64,000 bases of DNA from Valencia hispanica (taxonomy: Eukaryota; Chordata; Actinopteri; Cyprinodontiformes; Valenciidae). Location of the stretch: contig OY747712.1 in assembly GCA_963556495.2 (NCBI GenBank), forward strand, positions 10,114,081 through 10,178,080, in the 5' to 3' direction. Shown one piece after another: positions 25,636-37,188 of the stretch (within the stretch, counting starts at the first letter, position 1; each line of letters begins with the position of its first letter). The notes under the pieces were generated by a model. That model did no database searches and was not told the DNA's origin. It saw nothing but the letters and a program-made list of their open reading frames with translations. The position numbers and the translations under genes were made by a program.

Positions 25636-26102
25636 CTGGTCACAATACAATGATAAATTAAATTAATTATTACTGAAACCAACACTACAGCAAAAAACGT
25701 TTGTCCTGCGATATATGTAACCCAATTTGCATTCAGAAGTACCAAACAATGAAGTGACCACATCACAAGCATGTGTGGAGAGTGAAAAAAAGAAAAAGAC
25801 ACAGTTTCTTCTGTTTTAAAACATTAATTGTAGGCTCTTGAAGAGTTGCAAAGAAAGTTGAACAAAAGTAACAACTTTGACCATCAAATAAGAATTTGGA
25901 TATTACAAAACCCCAAAAAGCATTTCTGTATTTTGTTACTCATTAAAGGGTTAAACAAAAACTTTTCAGTTGGAGAGGAAAATCGCTTTGTTTTAACTTT
26001 TTTTTAACCAATCTGGTGTTTGTCACCTGGATCCGACTTGGGGGAAACTGGTAATGTTGTTGACAATGAGATGAGTAACATAAAACATAAAGGATAAAAC
26101 AT

Positions 26103-26162
26103 GGATGGATGGATGGATGACAGAAATGGAAGATGGACGGATGGATAGATAGATGGATGGAT
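26103..26162. repeat. (GGAT)n microsatellite
   Basis: Two blocks of ATGG repeats separated by an interruption with GACAGAAATGGAAG. Confidence 0.9.
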
Positions 26163-26379
26163 GTTATACGTCCATTCCAGACTTTTTTCAGAAAACACAG
26201 GAGATTTAGAAGCTGGAAATATATGATCAATTATGCCTGTTTGAAGCTTACTTTTATTAATACATATTAGTATTAGTTATTTCTACAGCAGCTTTTTCTA
26301 TCTATAAAGCACAGTAGTTCAAGACTAAAACAGAAACATACAATAAAATCCAGGAGAAACACTGGAAGTCTGTCATTCA

Positions 26380-26697
<318 letters not shown>

Positions 26698-27597
26698 TCA
26701 CAGTAAGGAAAAATAATCTGACGTTTTAATTTGTAACTACGTTTATATCACAGAAGGATCCTGAAGTCATTTCACCTTTTTATCTTCTCTTATTCACAAG
26801 CAAAATGCCTTTTATTCAACATATCCACTCAGGGTTGCTTCATTGAAACACACCACATAAACACTAGGCGGATGTGACCCACGTGGGAAACACGTTCAGG
26901 CCCATTCAAATCGAGGGAATCTCGCTAAAAGCTCCCCTTACTGTCAGGACTTTATTTATTTTTAGAGAATATGTGAAGCTTCAGTTAAAGCTACAAGCTC
27001 ATTTTCCTCCAACACATTGTAGTTTGATAAAAACTATAACCTGCTTCAAAGAGAAATGTTGCATAGATGCTCATTATACCTTTCAGGTTTGTCCTGTTTG
27101 TAAACTAAATACATAATAGTCTGTCTAATCTCAAAGGTTTGACAAAGTCCACAGTTTACATGTGGACGTCCCCTTATTCAGAGCATCCAGAAGTAACCTT
27201 TTTCAGGACTTTATAAACAAAGATTCTTAAAAAAAGAACTATTCAGTATTTCAACCAAAGCAATGCCAGTATACAGTGGGACTCTCTTCTTTATTAGCTC
27301 AGATTTGTGATTTGTTTTTGATTTTTCACCCCTCGTGCTTTAAGCATAAAATAGCTGTAAGTCCTTATTTTGTCCCCAAGAGAAATTTAGTTTAACAATT
27401 TTTTTCCCTAAGATGTATTTAACTTATAAGCAGAAAATCTGCTGTTACCAATATTTTCCTGTTCAGAATTTTTCAATGGAGCTTTTTGTTTAATTCTTTT
27501 TGGTTCTGCTGTTAAAAAAAAATCTATAAAAGTTCAAAAGCATTTAGTTTCACCATGTTTAATGTGGTAGCTCTGTTATCTGGATGGAAGACGGTCC

Positions 27598-27815
27598 TGG
27601 CTTGGAATGGCGGCCTGGGGTCTTTCTGCAAGGAGTTTACATATTCTGCCTGTGCATCCGTGGATTTTCTCTGGGTACTCCGGTTTCCTCCAACAGTCCA
27701 AAAATATGACTTTTAGGTTTACTGGTCTCTCTAAATTGTCCTTAGGTGTGAGCGTGTGCATAGTTTGCTCGTTCTGTGTGTCTCTGTGTTGCCCTGTGAT
27801 TGTCTGGCGACCCGT
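27598..27815 (+). repeat. Teleost dispersed repeat, opposite-orientation copy
   Basis: The segment GCAAGGAGTTTACATATTCT...GGGTACTCCGGTTTCCTCC...GCCCTGTGATTGTCTGGCGA is the reverse-orientation counterpart of 1917-2239. It is non-coding. Confidence 0.65.
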
Positions 27816-28522
27816 CCATGTCAGGATCTGGGGTTGTTGTGCTTGTGTGCGTTTTCTTTCTCCACTGGAGATGCAGGTGGCCACTGGAGGGCAGCACCTG
27901 TCCATCATCGGCTGTCAGGAGTATAAGAAGAGCATGCTGCCGGTCATTCCACGCCTGAGTGTTATCTTAAGTTAGGGTGACCAACCGTCCTCTTTTCCGC
28001 GGACATGTCCACGTTTCAGGTGCTGTCTGAGGCGTTTTGGGCGGATTTCATAGATTGATGGGTTTTCCTTGTTTTTCAGAGGACCAATAAGCATACTTAA
28101 ATTGACTGGTGCGATGCATGCAATACGACAGCCTTTCTCTCATCTGACGTCCTCGGGCAAAGTGAGGGTTTATCTATAAACTGACTGAGGAAGATGAAGA
28201 GAAAACTAAAGGCTGGAGTATTCATTTTTTATTGTTTTTTTCAGACTGCTGCTTTTACTTTTATTATTACATTGAAAAGAAAATAATATAAGTTTTTATC
28301 AGAGTATTATTTCAGATTTATGTTTAATGTTTTTCCAGTGTGACTTAAAAAGTGAACAAATATTGTTATTGGTAAATTTTCTATTTTGGAAGAATAATTA
28401 TTTCTCACTTGAATATTTGCCCTCAGCACACAGTCAGTTTGTCGCCTCCCGAGGCGAAAAATATCAAACCTGTTTGATTTTCACCTTTAATGCCTCGTGA
28501 GGCAGAAAACTCACCGAAAATT

Positions 28523-29995
28523 AATTCAATTCAATTCAGTTTTATTTATATAGCGCCAATTCACAACAGATGTCATCTCAAGGCACTTAACAAGAAGTCA
28601 TTTCAATACATTTATACAAACATTCCAATCAGTTAAAAAGTTTCCTATTTAAGGAATCCCAGCAGATTGCATCAGTCATTGGCGTGAGGTTGGGCCCCGT
28701 TAAGGCAGACTTTCAACCACAGCAATCCTTCAGCAATCCCTCATACTGAGCAAGCATGTAGCGACGGTGGAGAGGAAAAACTCCCCTTTAACAGGAAGAA
28801 ACCTCCAACAGAACCAGGCTCAGTTGGAGCGGCCATCTGCCACGACCGTCTGGGGGTTTGAGAAGACAGAGCAGAGACACAGAAGGAACAGAAGATCTGA
28901 TATAAGAGAACTTTCTATGTTACAGAAAGTAAAAGTTGATAACAGGACACAGTTGATGTTCAGTTACTGGGAGCATCATCCCAGTCGATGCCCCCCGTCC
29001 AACAGGGCATTGCAGCCAAGCAGGATACCAGACCAGGTATATCTTCTATGGAGAGAAAAACACTGAGAGAAAACAAAGTTAACAGTCGAAACACCAGAAT
29101 GAACTGTAATACAACTGGAGAGTCGTAGGAGAAAAGGAAGTAGCAGAGTGAAGAAAATTGGTAAGTCTGTCCTCCAGGAGTCTAAGCCTATAGCAGCATA
29201 ACTACAGAGATAGCTCAGGATGACCTTAGCCACTCTAACTATAAGCTTTATCAAAAAGGAAAGTTTTAAGCCTGGCCTTAAAAGTAAACAGAGTGTCTGC
29301 CTCACGGACTAAAGCTGGGAGCTGGTTCCACAGGAGAGGAGCCTGATAACTAAAAGATCTGCCTCCCATTCTACTTTTAGAAATCCTAGGAACTACAAGT
29401 AAACCTGCAGTCTGAGACCGAAGTGCTCTGTTGGGAACATATGAAACAATTAGATCTCTGATGTATGATGGAGCTTGATTATTAAGGGCTTTGTATGTAA
29501 GGAGAAGGATCTTAGATTCTATTCTGGATTTAACAGGGAGCCAATGAAGGGAAGCTAAAACAGGAGAAATGTGATCTCTCTTTTTAACATTCATCAGAAC
29601 TCTTGCTGCCGCATTTTGGATCAACTGAAGGCTTTTAATGGCATTTTGTGGACTTCCTGATAGTAAAGAATTACAGTAGTCCAGCCTTGAGGTAACAAAT
29701 GCATGGACTAGTTTCTCAGCATCACTCCTGGACAGGATGTTTCTAATTTTAGCAATATTCCGGAGGTGAAAGAAAGAAATCCTTGAAACCTGTTTAATAT
29801 GGGATTTAAATGTCAAGTCTTGGTCAAAGATAACGCCGAGGTTCTTTACATTATTACTGGGGGCCAATTAAATGCCATCCAGATGAAGTGATTGACTAAT
29901 AAGTTTCTTTTTTAGAACTTCTGGTCCAAAGACAGCAACTTCTGTCTTGTCAGAATTTAAGAGCAAAAAGTTTAGAGTCATCCAACTTAAAATTA
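28523..29995 (-). mobile_element. L2-like LINE, 5'-truncated
   Basis: Read on the minus strand, the reverse transcriptase C-terminal region (29990 down to 29235) is followed by a roughly 700-bp 3' untranslated region and a (GAATT)n tail at 28523-28540. The tail and 3' region match the solo fragment at 21205-21650. The insertion lies in a cntnap intron in the same orientation as the gene. Confidence 0.82.
29235..29990 (-). pseudogene. LINE reverse transcriptase C-terminal part
   Basis: The frame starts upstream with LNSDKTEVAVFGPEVLKKK, is cut by one in-frame TAA near 29868, and then runs open for 210 codons: NNVKNLGVIFDQDLTFKSHI, FVTSRLDYCNSLLSG, IQNAAARVL, LHWLPVKSRIESKILLL and PLLWNQLPALVREADTLFTF, ending FLFDKAYS. 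These are the thumb and connection segments of L2-clade reverse transcriptases. The YADD box lies upstream of the truncation and is missing. Confidence 0.85.
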
Positions 29996-30004
29996 GCCGC
30001 ACAC

Positions 30005-30180
30005 AGCGAGCCAGGCAGGAGGCAGGGAAGAAGACCAAAAAGGAGATTTATGAATGTGGTGAAGGAGGACATGAAGTTAGTTTGTGTGAGGGCAGGGGAT
30101 GCAGAGAACAGAACTGGAGACAGATGATTTGCTGTGGCGACCACTGAAGGGAAAAACCGAAAGAGAAGAAGAAGATAACT
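30005..30180 (+). mobile_element. RTE-like LINE 3' end
   Basis: The sequence AGGAGATTTATGAATGTGG...GAGGACATGAAGTTAG...GATTTGCTGTGGCGACCACTG ends in AGAGAAGAAGAAG. This is familiar as the 3' end of a fish LINE with a (GAA)n tail. It abuts the 5' end of the antisense L2 fragment. Confidence 0.55.
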
Positions 30181-31385
30181 CTGAGGGGGTGATTTTTTTA
30201 ATAACTCATCCCTTTAGATGTAATTTAAGATTGAAATTATGAATAATAAGGGCCATGCGCTTTTGATTGACAGGTCTCAGATGAGCCGTCAGCTCTAGCG
30301 TCCATGAAGTCGCTGCTCCATTTTTTTTGGTAAGTAAAATTATATTTCTGTACTTTATTTTGAAGGTGCCACTCCTGCGCTAGCTAAGCTCATTAATGAG
30401 CAAAGTAGCAAACAATTTACCGACTTTTCTGACCCAGTTTGAAATGTTCCATGGATTTAACATATGATGACAGTGAATTTTACTGATACATTTTGGTGCA
30501 GAGAAATCGCTAATTTTTGACAAGCGGCAAAAACTACTTTAGGTTTTGTGTGAAAAACATGTGTGGACTACAACTGAAGAAGAAGAAGAAGAAAAATGGA
30601 CGTGAGTTTAGAGAGCTCCGCACCCTTCTTCCAGGACGAAGGAAGGAGCATTAAATGTTGGAGAAAACCACTATAAATCTGGACATGTGGAAAGTGGCAT
30701 CTATGCTGGAGAGAAATAGTTGGTTGAGAGCCAGCATATGGGACATCCTCTACAAGGTCTCAGTGATTATTTCAAGTGCTAGCTGACGTGACGTCATTTA
30801 CGCGAGTTCTGATTTGTAGTAATTTTAATTAAGAATTTTTACAAGCAAATAAATCACAAATCACATGACAAACGCAGTTGAAATGCATATCATTAGGTAT
30901 CATTTAAAATGAGGTACAGCATATGTGTGATTCAGGGCGTAAGGCAAACCGAACCAGTAAATAACTTTTATTGCTCCAAGGACTTTCATTCATTTTATTT
31001 TTTGGTCAGGGGACCCATGGGCCGACAGGAAAGGGAGGAGACTTAGGCTCCCCATTGACCTGTCACTCAGTCCTGCTAAGCCCTGCCCTCCTTAGTTACT
31101 GTTGCTAACTCGGGCAATAGCCCAATGCATGGTTATAATAGGACCTGTCAGTGTTGAAACGATTCCCAAAGAAGCTCTCGATAACTGTTAATATATTTGA
31201 GGAGCCTTCAGAAAGGTCTGCATTATGCCATGGAGGCCTATGGACAAAATTTTAAAGTTGAATTACATGAAAATAAACTGAAATTAGAGGAACAGATTTT
31301 CAGATATCAAAGCAAGAGAAGGAGGCCTCATCTGGCATCATCTTTGACAAGACAAACATCATTGAAGACCAGCATTGTTCATGTA

Positions 31386-32987
31386 CAGGTCCTTCTCAAA
31401 AAATTAGCATATTGTGATAAAGTTCATTCTTTTCCATAATGTAATGATAAAAATTAAACTTTCATATATTTTAGATTCATTGCACACCAACTGAAATATT
31501 TCACGACTTTTATTGTTTTAAAACTGATGATTTTGGCATACAGCTCATGAAAACCCAAAATTCCTATCTCAAAAAATTAGCATATTTCATCCGAAAATTA
31601 AAAGAAAAGTTTTTTTAATACAAAAGAAAGTCCACCTTCAAATAATGATGTTCAGTTTTGCACTCAATACTTGGTCGGGAATCCTTTTGCAGAAACGACT
31701 GCTTCAATGCGGCGTGGCATGGAGGCAATCAGCCTGTGGCACTGCTGAGGTGTTATGGAGGCCCAGGATGCTTCGATAGCGGCCTTAAGCTCATCCAGAG
31801 TGTTGGGTCTTGCGTCTCTCAACTTCCTCTTCACAATATCCCACAGATTCTCTATGGGGTTCAGGTCAGGAGAGTTGGCAGGCCAATTGAGCACAGTAAT
31901 GCCATGGTCAGTAAACCATTTACCAGTGGTTTTGGCACTGTGAGCAGGTGCCAGGTCGTGCTGAAAAATTAAATCTTCATCTCCATAAAGCTTTTCAGCA
32001 GATGGAAGCAAGAAGTGCTCCAAAATCTCCTGATAGCTAGCTGCATTGACCCTGCCCTTGATAAAACACAGTGGACCAACACCAGCAGCTGACATGGCAC
32101 CCCAGACCATCACTGACTGTGGGTACTGGACACTGGACTTCAGGCATTTTGGCATTTCCTTCTCCCGTGTCTTCCTCCAGACTCTGGCACCTTGATTTCC
32201 GAATGACATGCAAAATTTGCTTTCATCCGAAAAAAGTATTTTGGACCACAGTCCAGTGCTGCTTCTCTGTAGCCCAGGTCAGGCGCTTCTGCCGCTATTT
32301 CTGGTTCAAAAGTGGCTTGACCTGGAGAATGCGGCACCTGTAGCCCATTTCCTGCACACGCCTGTGCACAGTGGCTCTGGATGTTTCTACTCCAGACTCA
32401 GTCCACTGCTTCCGCAGGTCCCCCAAGGTCTGGAATCGGTCCTTCTCCACAATCTTCCTCAGGGTCCGGTCACCTCTTCTCGTTGTGCAGCGTTTTCTGC
32501 CACACTTTTTCCTTCCCACAGACTTCCCACTGAGGTGCCTTGATACAGCACTCTGAGAACAGCCTATTCGTTCAGAAATTTCTTTGTGTCTTACCCTCTT
32601 GCTTGAGGGTGTCAATGATGGCCTTCTGGGCAGCAGTCAGGTCGGCAGTCTTACCCATGATTGCGGTTTTGGGTAATGAACCAGGCTGGGAGTTTTTAAA
32701 AGCCTCAGGAATCTTTTGCAGGTGTTTAGAGTTAATTAGTTGATTCAGATGATTAGGTTAATAGCTCGTTTAGAGAACCTTTTCATGATATGATAATTTT
32801 TTGAGATAGGAATTTTGGGTTTTCATGAGCTGTATGCCAAAATCATCAGTTTTAAAACAATAAAAGACCTGAAATATTTCAGTTGGTGTGCAATGAATCT
32901 AAAATATATGAAAGTTAAATTTTTATCATTACATTATGGAAAAGAATGAACTTTTTCACAATATGCAAATGTTTTGAGAAGGACCTG
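31386..32987 (-). mobile_element. Tc1-like transposon with about 195-bp inverted repeats
   Basis: Both ends read CAGGTCCTTCTCAAAA inward and are flanked by TA (31384-31385 and 32988-32989). The inverted repeats stay nearly identical for about 195 bp and each contains a second internal TATCTCAAAAAATTA motif, which suggests subterminal transposase-binding repeats. The transposase is on the minus strand. Terminal repeats in this condition point to a fairly recent insertion, although the gene is frameshifted. Confidence 0.9.
31664..32658 (-). pseudogene. Tc1 transposase pseudogene
   Basis: The likely start is at 32658 (MGKTADLTAAQKAIID). A small deletion near KQEGKTQ shifts the frame, which resumes as KEISERIGCSQSAVSRHLSG, GRKRCTTRRGDRTLRKI and SRATVHRRVQEMGYR. 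Another break occurs around 32210-32295. The final 181 codons hold the catalytic core end: SVMVWGAMSAAGVGPL, IFQHDLAPAHSAK with the second aspartate, and [19 protein letters not shown] with the third, ending GFPTKY. The first catalytic aspartate region (FSDE type) falls in the frameshifted part. Two or three frame repairs separate it from an intact gene. Confidence 0.88.
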
Positions 32988-33065
32988 TAGATCAGAAACT
33001 CATTTACCACAGTTAACATAATAGTCTGCTAAGTGGCTAGAAAGCTAATTACCACTAGGCTTTAT

Positions 33066-33173
<108 letters not shown>

Positions 33174-33415
33174 CCTGTATGACCTGATTGCTAAGACTTT
33201 AGAATACCATTGTCTTGTGAACAAGCATGCAGCGATTTTTCGATGACCCTACAAAACCTTATATCAAAATATACAAAAAGGAATAAAAGGAAACATACAA
33301 AAACAAAATCTACCATAGTTTAATACTGAGCTTTGGAATTTAATGAAAAAAACGGATGCTGCCTTAGACATTTTTTAACCGTCACATGATGATGTTTGGG
33401 CGTCATGTGACTCAC

Positions 33416-33522
33416 AGCTGTGGCAGGTCGCTCCGCTGTAGCCACTGTAGGAGCAGTTGCAGTGGAAGACGGTCCAGGTCTGACTGCAGAGGCCGCCGTG
33501 TTCGCAGTGACTGGGAGAACAC
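33416..33522 (-). CDS. cntnap2: cntnap2-like exon: EGF-like domain
   Basis: A 107-nt exon with acceptor TCTTTCAG before 33522 and donor GTGAGTCA after 33416. It is hidden because the longest open frame here is a different one. The correct frame gives 35 codons: [20 protein letters not shown] then [15 protein letters not shown]. Six cysteines in the order C-x4-C-x5-C-x8-C-x-C-x8-C match an EGF-like module, and the family's SHCEHGG and GATCH motifs are present. It enters in phase 2 and leaves in phase 1, joining to VYEQSCEAY of the next exon. This is the most 5' exon found in the window. Confidence 0.92.
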
Positions 33523-33699
33523 CTGAAAGAGACAAATATTTCGTCAAGCAAGTTGACATTTTAGCTAACTTCATTTACAATCACTTTAAAAACAGCACAC
33601 TTTGCCAAAGTGCTGAACAGATATGATATGTAAGCATTGAAAAACTAATAAAAAACGCATAATAGATTTTATGAAGCAACTCTCTTCAGTGACGTTGTT

Positions 33700-34060
33700 A
33701 TTGTATTTATTTATCTATTTGTGGGTTGCGGTTGTGTAGTTTTCAGTTTGCATTGTTTGACTTCTCTCCCTGCCGTCCTGCTGGTGTGGAGGCATACTGG
33801 GATGTTTTCTTGTGTTTTCTTTCTTCCCCTTCCTCTCTTGTATTTTCAGCCTACCCTCTCCCTCTGAACTTTTTTTTCCTATTTTCCGTCTCCGTGTCCC
33901 TGGCGCATCAGAACAACAAAACAAAACAAAAACACAGCAATTTCTAATAGCAAAGCCGTAGTGCTCCACTTGTGAAAGTAAATTTGTTGGGCTTCTACTT
34001 GGTACTCAGACACCAATTCTGAGCGCCACATTGCCAAACAGGACACGTAAAAAAAAATTA
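33700..34060. repeat. Solo copy of the 37-39.7 kb inverted-repeat terminus
   Basis: This stretch matches the right arm 39262-39695 in the same orientation: GTTGTGTAGTT, CTCTCCCTGCCGTCC, TTTTCCGTCTCCGTGTCC, GAAAGTAAATTTGTTGGGC and GGTACTCAGACACCAATTCT, ending GCCAAACAGGACACGT and poly-A. It shows that the arm is a dispersed mobile sequence and not a local palindrome only. Confidence 0.8.
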
Positions 34061-34084
34061 AGCAACTCAAACAAATAAAGTTAG

Positions 34085-34560
34085 TGCTCTCATGCTGGGT
34101 CAAAAGCCAAAGAAAATAGATGAATTTTCAGAGCAGATTTAAAACTAGACAGTGAAGAGGCCTGTCTAATGTGCTCTGGCTGTGAATTCACAGAAAAAGC
34201 CTCTGTTCCCTCTGAGCTTCCGCCTCGTCCTTGGTGGTGGTCCGCTGACCTGATTAAACTGGAGGTGCAGAGTAAACGTAGAAGCTCAGAGATGTTTTGT
34301 TTTAAAACAAAAGTAAGAAACTTAAATTGCCAGTGCGACACCACAGTACAGAGAGTCACCACAATTGAGTTGTGTTTTGATAAATGCATGGATTGCAGTT
34401 TCAAAGTAAGTTGCTGTCTCAATTGATTTAAATAGTTTTTTAACCACTGAACTGATCTGTCTGTCAAGATTACAATCACCGTCCTCTATCACACCGAGGT
34501 TAGTGACAGCAGGTTTTATGTACCAAGACCAAGCTTGACAGAGGACGACCCACTGGAGAC
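34085..34560 (-). pseudogene. Degraded LINE reverse transcriptase C-terminus
   Basis: The minus-strand frame at 34090-34479 ends SSLSSFKSALKIHLFSLAFD, the C-terminal pattern of L2/CR1-like reverse transcriptases, preceded by PEHIRQASSL. Upstream the frame is scrambled. The antisense sequence up to about 36330 may be more of the same element, but I cannot confirm it. Confidence 0.5.
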
Positions 34561-34569
34561 CCCAGGACA

Positions 34570-34805
34570 AAACCTGTCTTCAGTTGAGTTGAGATTAGTG
34601 CTTTAAGTGGGCCAGTATGCACCAAGAATCAAGAGAAGTAAATACAAATGTGCGTATGACTGTGTTTTTTTTTTTTTTACTTTGATCAGCTTTAAACAAA
34701 GCATATTTTTTTTTATTAATTTTGATTTATTAATTTTAATTTTATAATGTTCTATAACTTAAAAAAAGTTTAAAGTATAGAACTGACTGAAGATTTGATT
34801 GGATT

Positions 34806-34836
<31 letters not shown>

Positions 34837-37150
34837 AAGAAATAAAAATAGTACAAGCAGACATAGCCAGAGTGGAAAACAATACAACCACTTGAAAAAC
34901 AGTCAGTGTTAATGTTTAGAAATGTTTAAATAATACTTTTCCCATATTTGAGGAAAAAAAACATTCTTAAAGATTTGAAGTTCTTAAGAGATTTTCACAA
35001 CTTAGTCCCCCAGCTTTTCTGGTACGGTCCATTTTTCTTTTTCTACTGTAGCTGCATGAGAAACCATTAAGGTTGCCAAATAGCAGAGCTTGCTGATAGC
35101 TGGGAGTCCTTTCTGTTTTGTTTTGGTGTCAACTTTTAAAGTTACTCTCCGGAACGTTGCATTCAGCACATAAGCATTCTGCGTGTATTCAGGTAGAACA
35201 CAGCTGGATTTGGTACACACATGTACCAAACCGACAGGGCCATACTGAAAAATTCGAGTACAAATATATGTATCGTTACACCCCTAATATATAGACATAA
35301 CTTAAGATGAAAGGAAAGACAATATTGCTAAAGCATCCTGGGTTGACTGAGGCCTAATACTGAGAATATATTTTAAGGAAGGTAACCGTACCAGCGATAA
35401 ACTTATTGAAATCTTTAATACAAAGGGCAGTTCTCACTTCATGTTTTAAAGAAGCTTTTATTTTTTATATCCCTTTCTTTCTTTTTTATCTTATTCAATG
35501 TTGTTTTTGTCCACGTTAATGCCATGTGGCTTGAAGGATATAAAAGAGGCTCTGTGACATGTTAAAGGTACCTCATGTGGATTTGATTTAGAACTGGTTT
35601 TTATTCTTTTGTTATTTGTAATTTCTGTACAATAAATCTATTGATCGATAAACAGATCTATAAAAAAATATCACCCACATTTCTGTCCCCTATTTGTATG
35701 ACATTAAGGGTAATACCAGCACTTAAAGCACTGGTTAAGAGTCATCCAGGCTCTTACTTTGTCAAGATACTCTACCAATAACTGCCTGGAGTGGGAGTCT
35801 TCTCATTTAAAAGGGGAAATAAACCTGGCAGTGGTCGGCATAAAAAAACGAAAGGCTCATTTGTGCTTACTAAAAATGGACCCCAATGGAAGCAGATGCA
35901 ATGAAGACATCAGAGGCCCAATAATTGAGCACTGTGGGATCCCAGATTAAAGGGAAACAGAGGAAGACTTAGGACCTGAACCAGTCAAGGGCACTGCCTC
36001 AAATGCCTATGAGATGCTCTCAATGAGATATTAAAAAGTTGTCATTCAACAAATCAATTCAAGCCCTTAAGTCCAGTAAAATTAGGATTTCACAATTTCC
36101 AGAGTCTGTAGCCTAAAGAATACCATTAAAAACCCAGAGGAAAGCTGTGAAGTAACCACCAAACTGAAAAAACAAACTGAAGGATCTCATAAATGTGAAG
36201 CACCATTAAAACGTCCATCCACTGTATACAGATGAATTTCTCCAATATTTTTGAAAGAGAAAACCGGTTGGAGATTGGTCTTTAATAAACAGTTGGCTTT
36301 TTAATCAAAGTCTGGACTATTAAAATTTGAGGTGTTTTTTAAAAGTGTTATGGCCACAGTGGTCTTTATTTGACAGTGGACAGACAGAAGGGGGAGAAGA
36401 CATGTGATGAAGGTCCACCGGGAGTGGATTCAAACCCCGGACGAACGTGTCGAGGACTGGGGCCTCCATGCATGGGATGCCTGCACTAACCCCTAACTAG
36501 TTTTTACTAAAATATGCAGTCTCCTGAGTTCTCATAGAGCTCCAATTCTATCTAATGCACTTGTGTATTATTGGCTTCAGAACATGACACATTGTGCTAT
36601 TACAGAAAATAGAAATATACCATAAAACACTTACATGGAATGGAGAATAGTGGAAATATTAATTTCAGCAACTCACCCCCAAATCAACTTTTTTTCCGAT
36701 TAACTGTATAAATTAGTGTCTAATAGTGCTGTCTACATTTTTGTTAATTATTTTTGTATTTTATTGCATCTTTGTAAAAAAAAAAAAATTTTCTGCCTAT
36801 AACTGTCAGTGCGCCGCCGTCTTCAGGTTACACTCTATATTGCACTTGAATCTGAATCGGGCATTGCTATTCGCTCTGCGGTGATGGCTGACGTCAGCAA
36901 GTATAAAACAAGTTGAGTCTCTGCCTCCTCCACAGAAGCTAAATCTCTTTTCTCTATTTTCTCTGGTGAAGAAGGTGGAGAGAAATTCTCCACCTCAGAA
37001 AGATCGCTCTGAGACAAAGCAGCTCACGTTGCAGCATCTAACTGCTTAATATACTAAATGCAACCTCCAACACCGACCTCTAGAGGGCATCTCAATCAAA
37101 AAGACAATTGCATGTCTGTGTGTGTATAAGAGCTGGGGTTAAAAGCTTTT
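34570..37150. other. AT-rich non-coding stretch, possible antisense LINE debris
   Basis: It contains an AAAT tetranucleotide run (34810-34840), a segment 35700-36330 that reads like heavily decayed LINE sequence, and a short dispersed-repeat piece at 36385-36500 (GGATTCAAACCCCGGACG...). No gene is recognised, and no cntnap exon was found. Confidence 0.4.
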
Positions 37151-37152
37151 AC

Positions 37153-37157
<5 letters not shown>

Positions 37158-37188
<31 letters not shown>

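Noticed and set aside
33320..33574. 84-codon minus-strand frame over the EGF exon
   Set aside because: It is in the wrong frame. The spliced frame gives the six-cysteine EGF pattern and joins the next exon in phase.
36385..36500. tRNA-like B box in GGATTCAAACCCC
   Set aside because: Only a B-box-like string is present. No acceptor or anticodon arm can be drawn, and the segment resembles a dispersed repeat tail.
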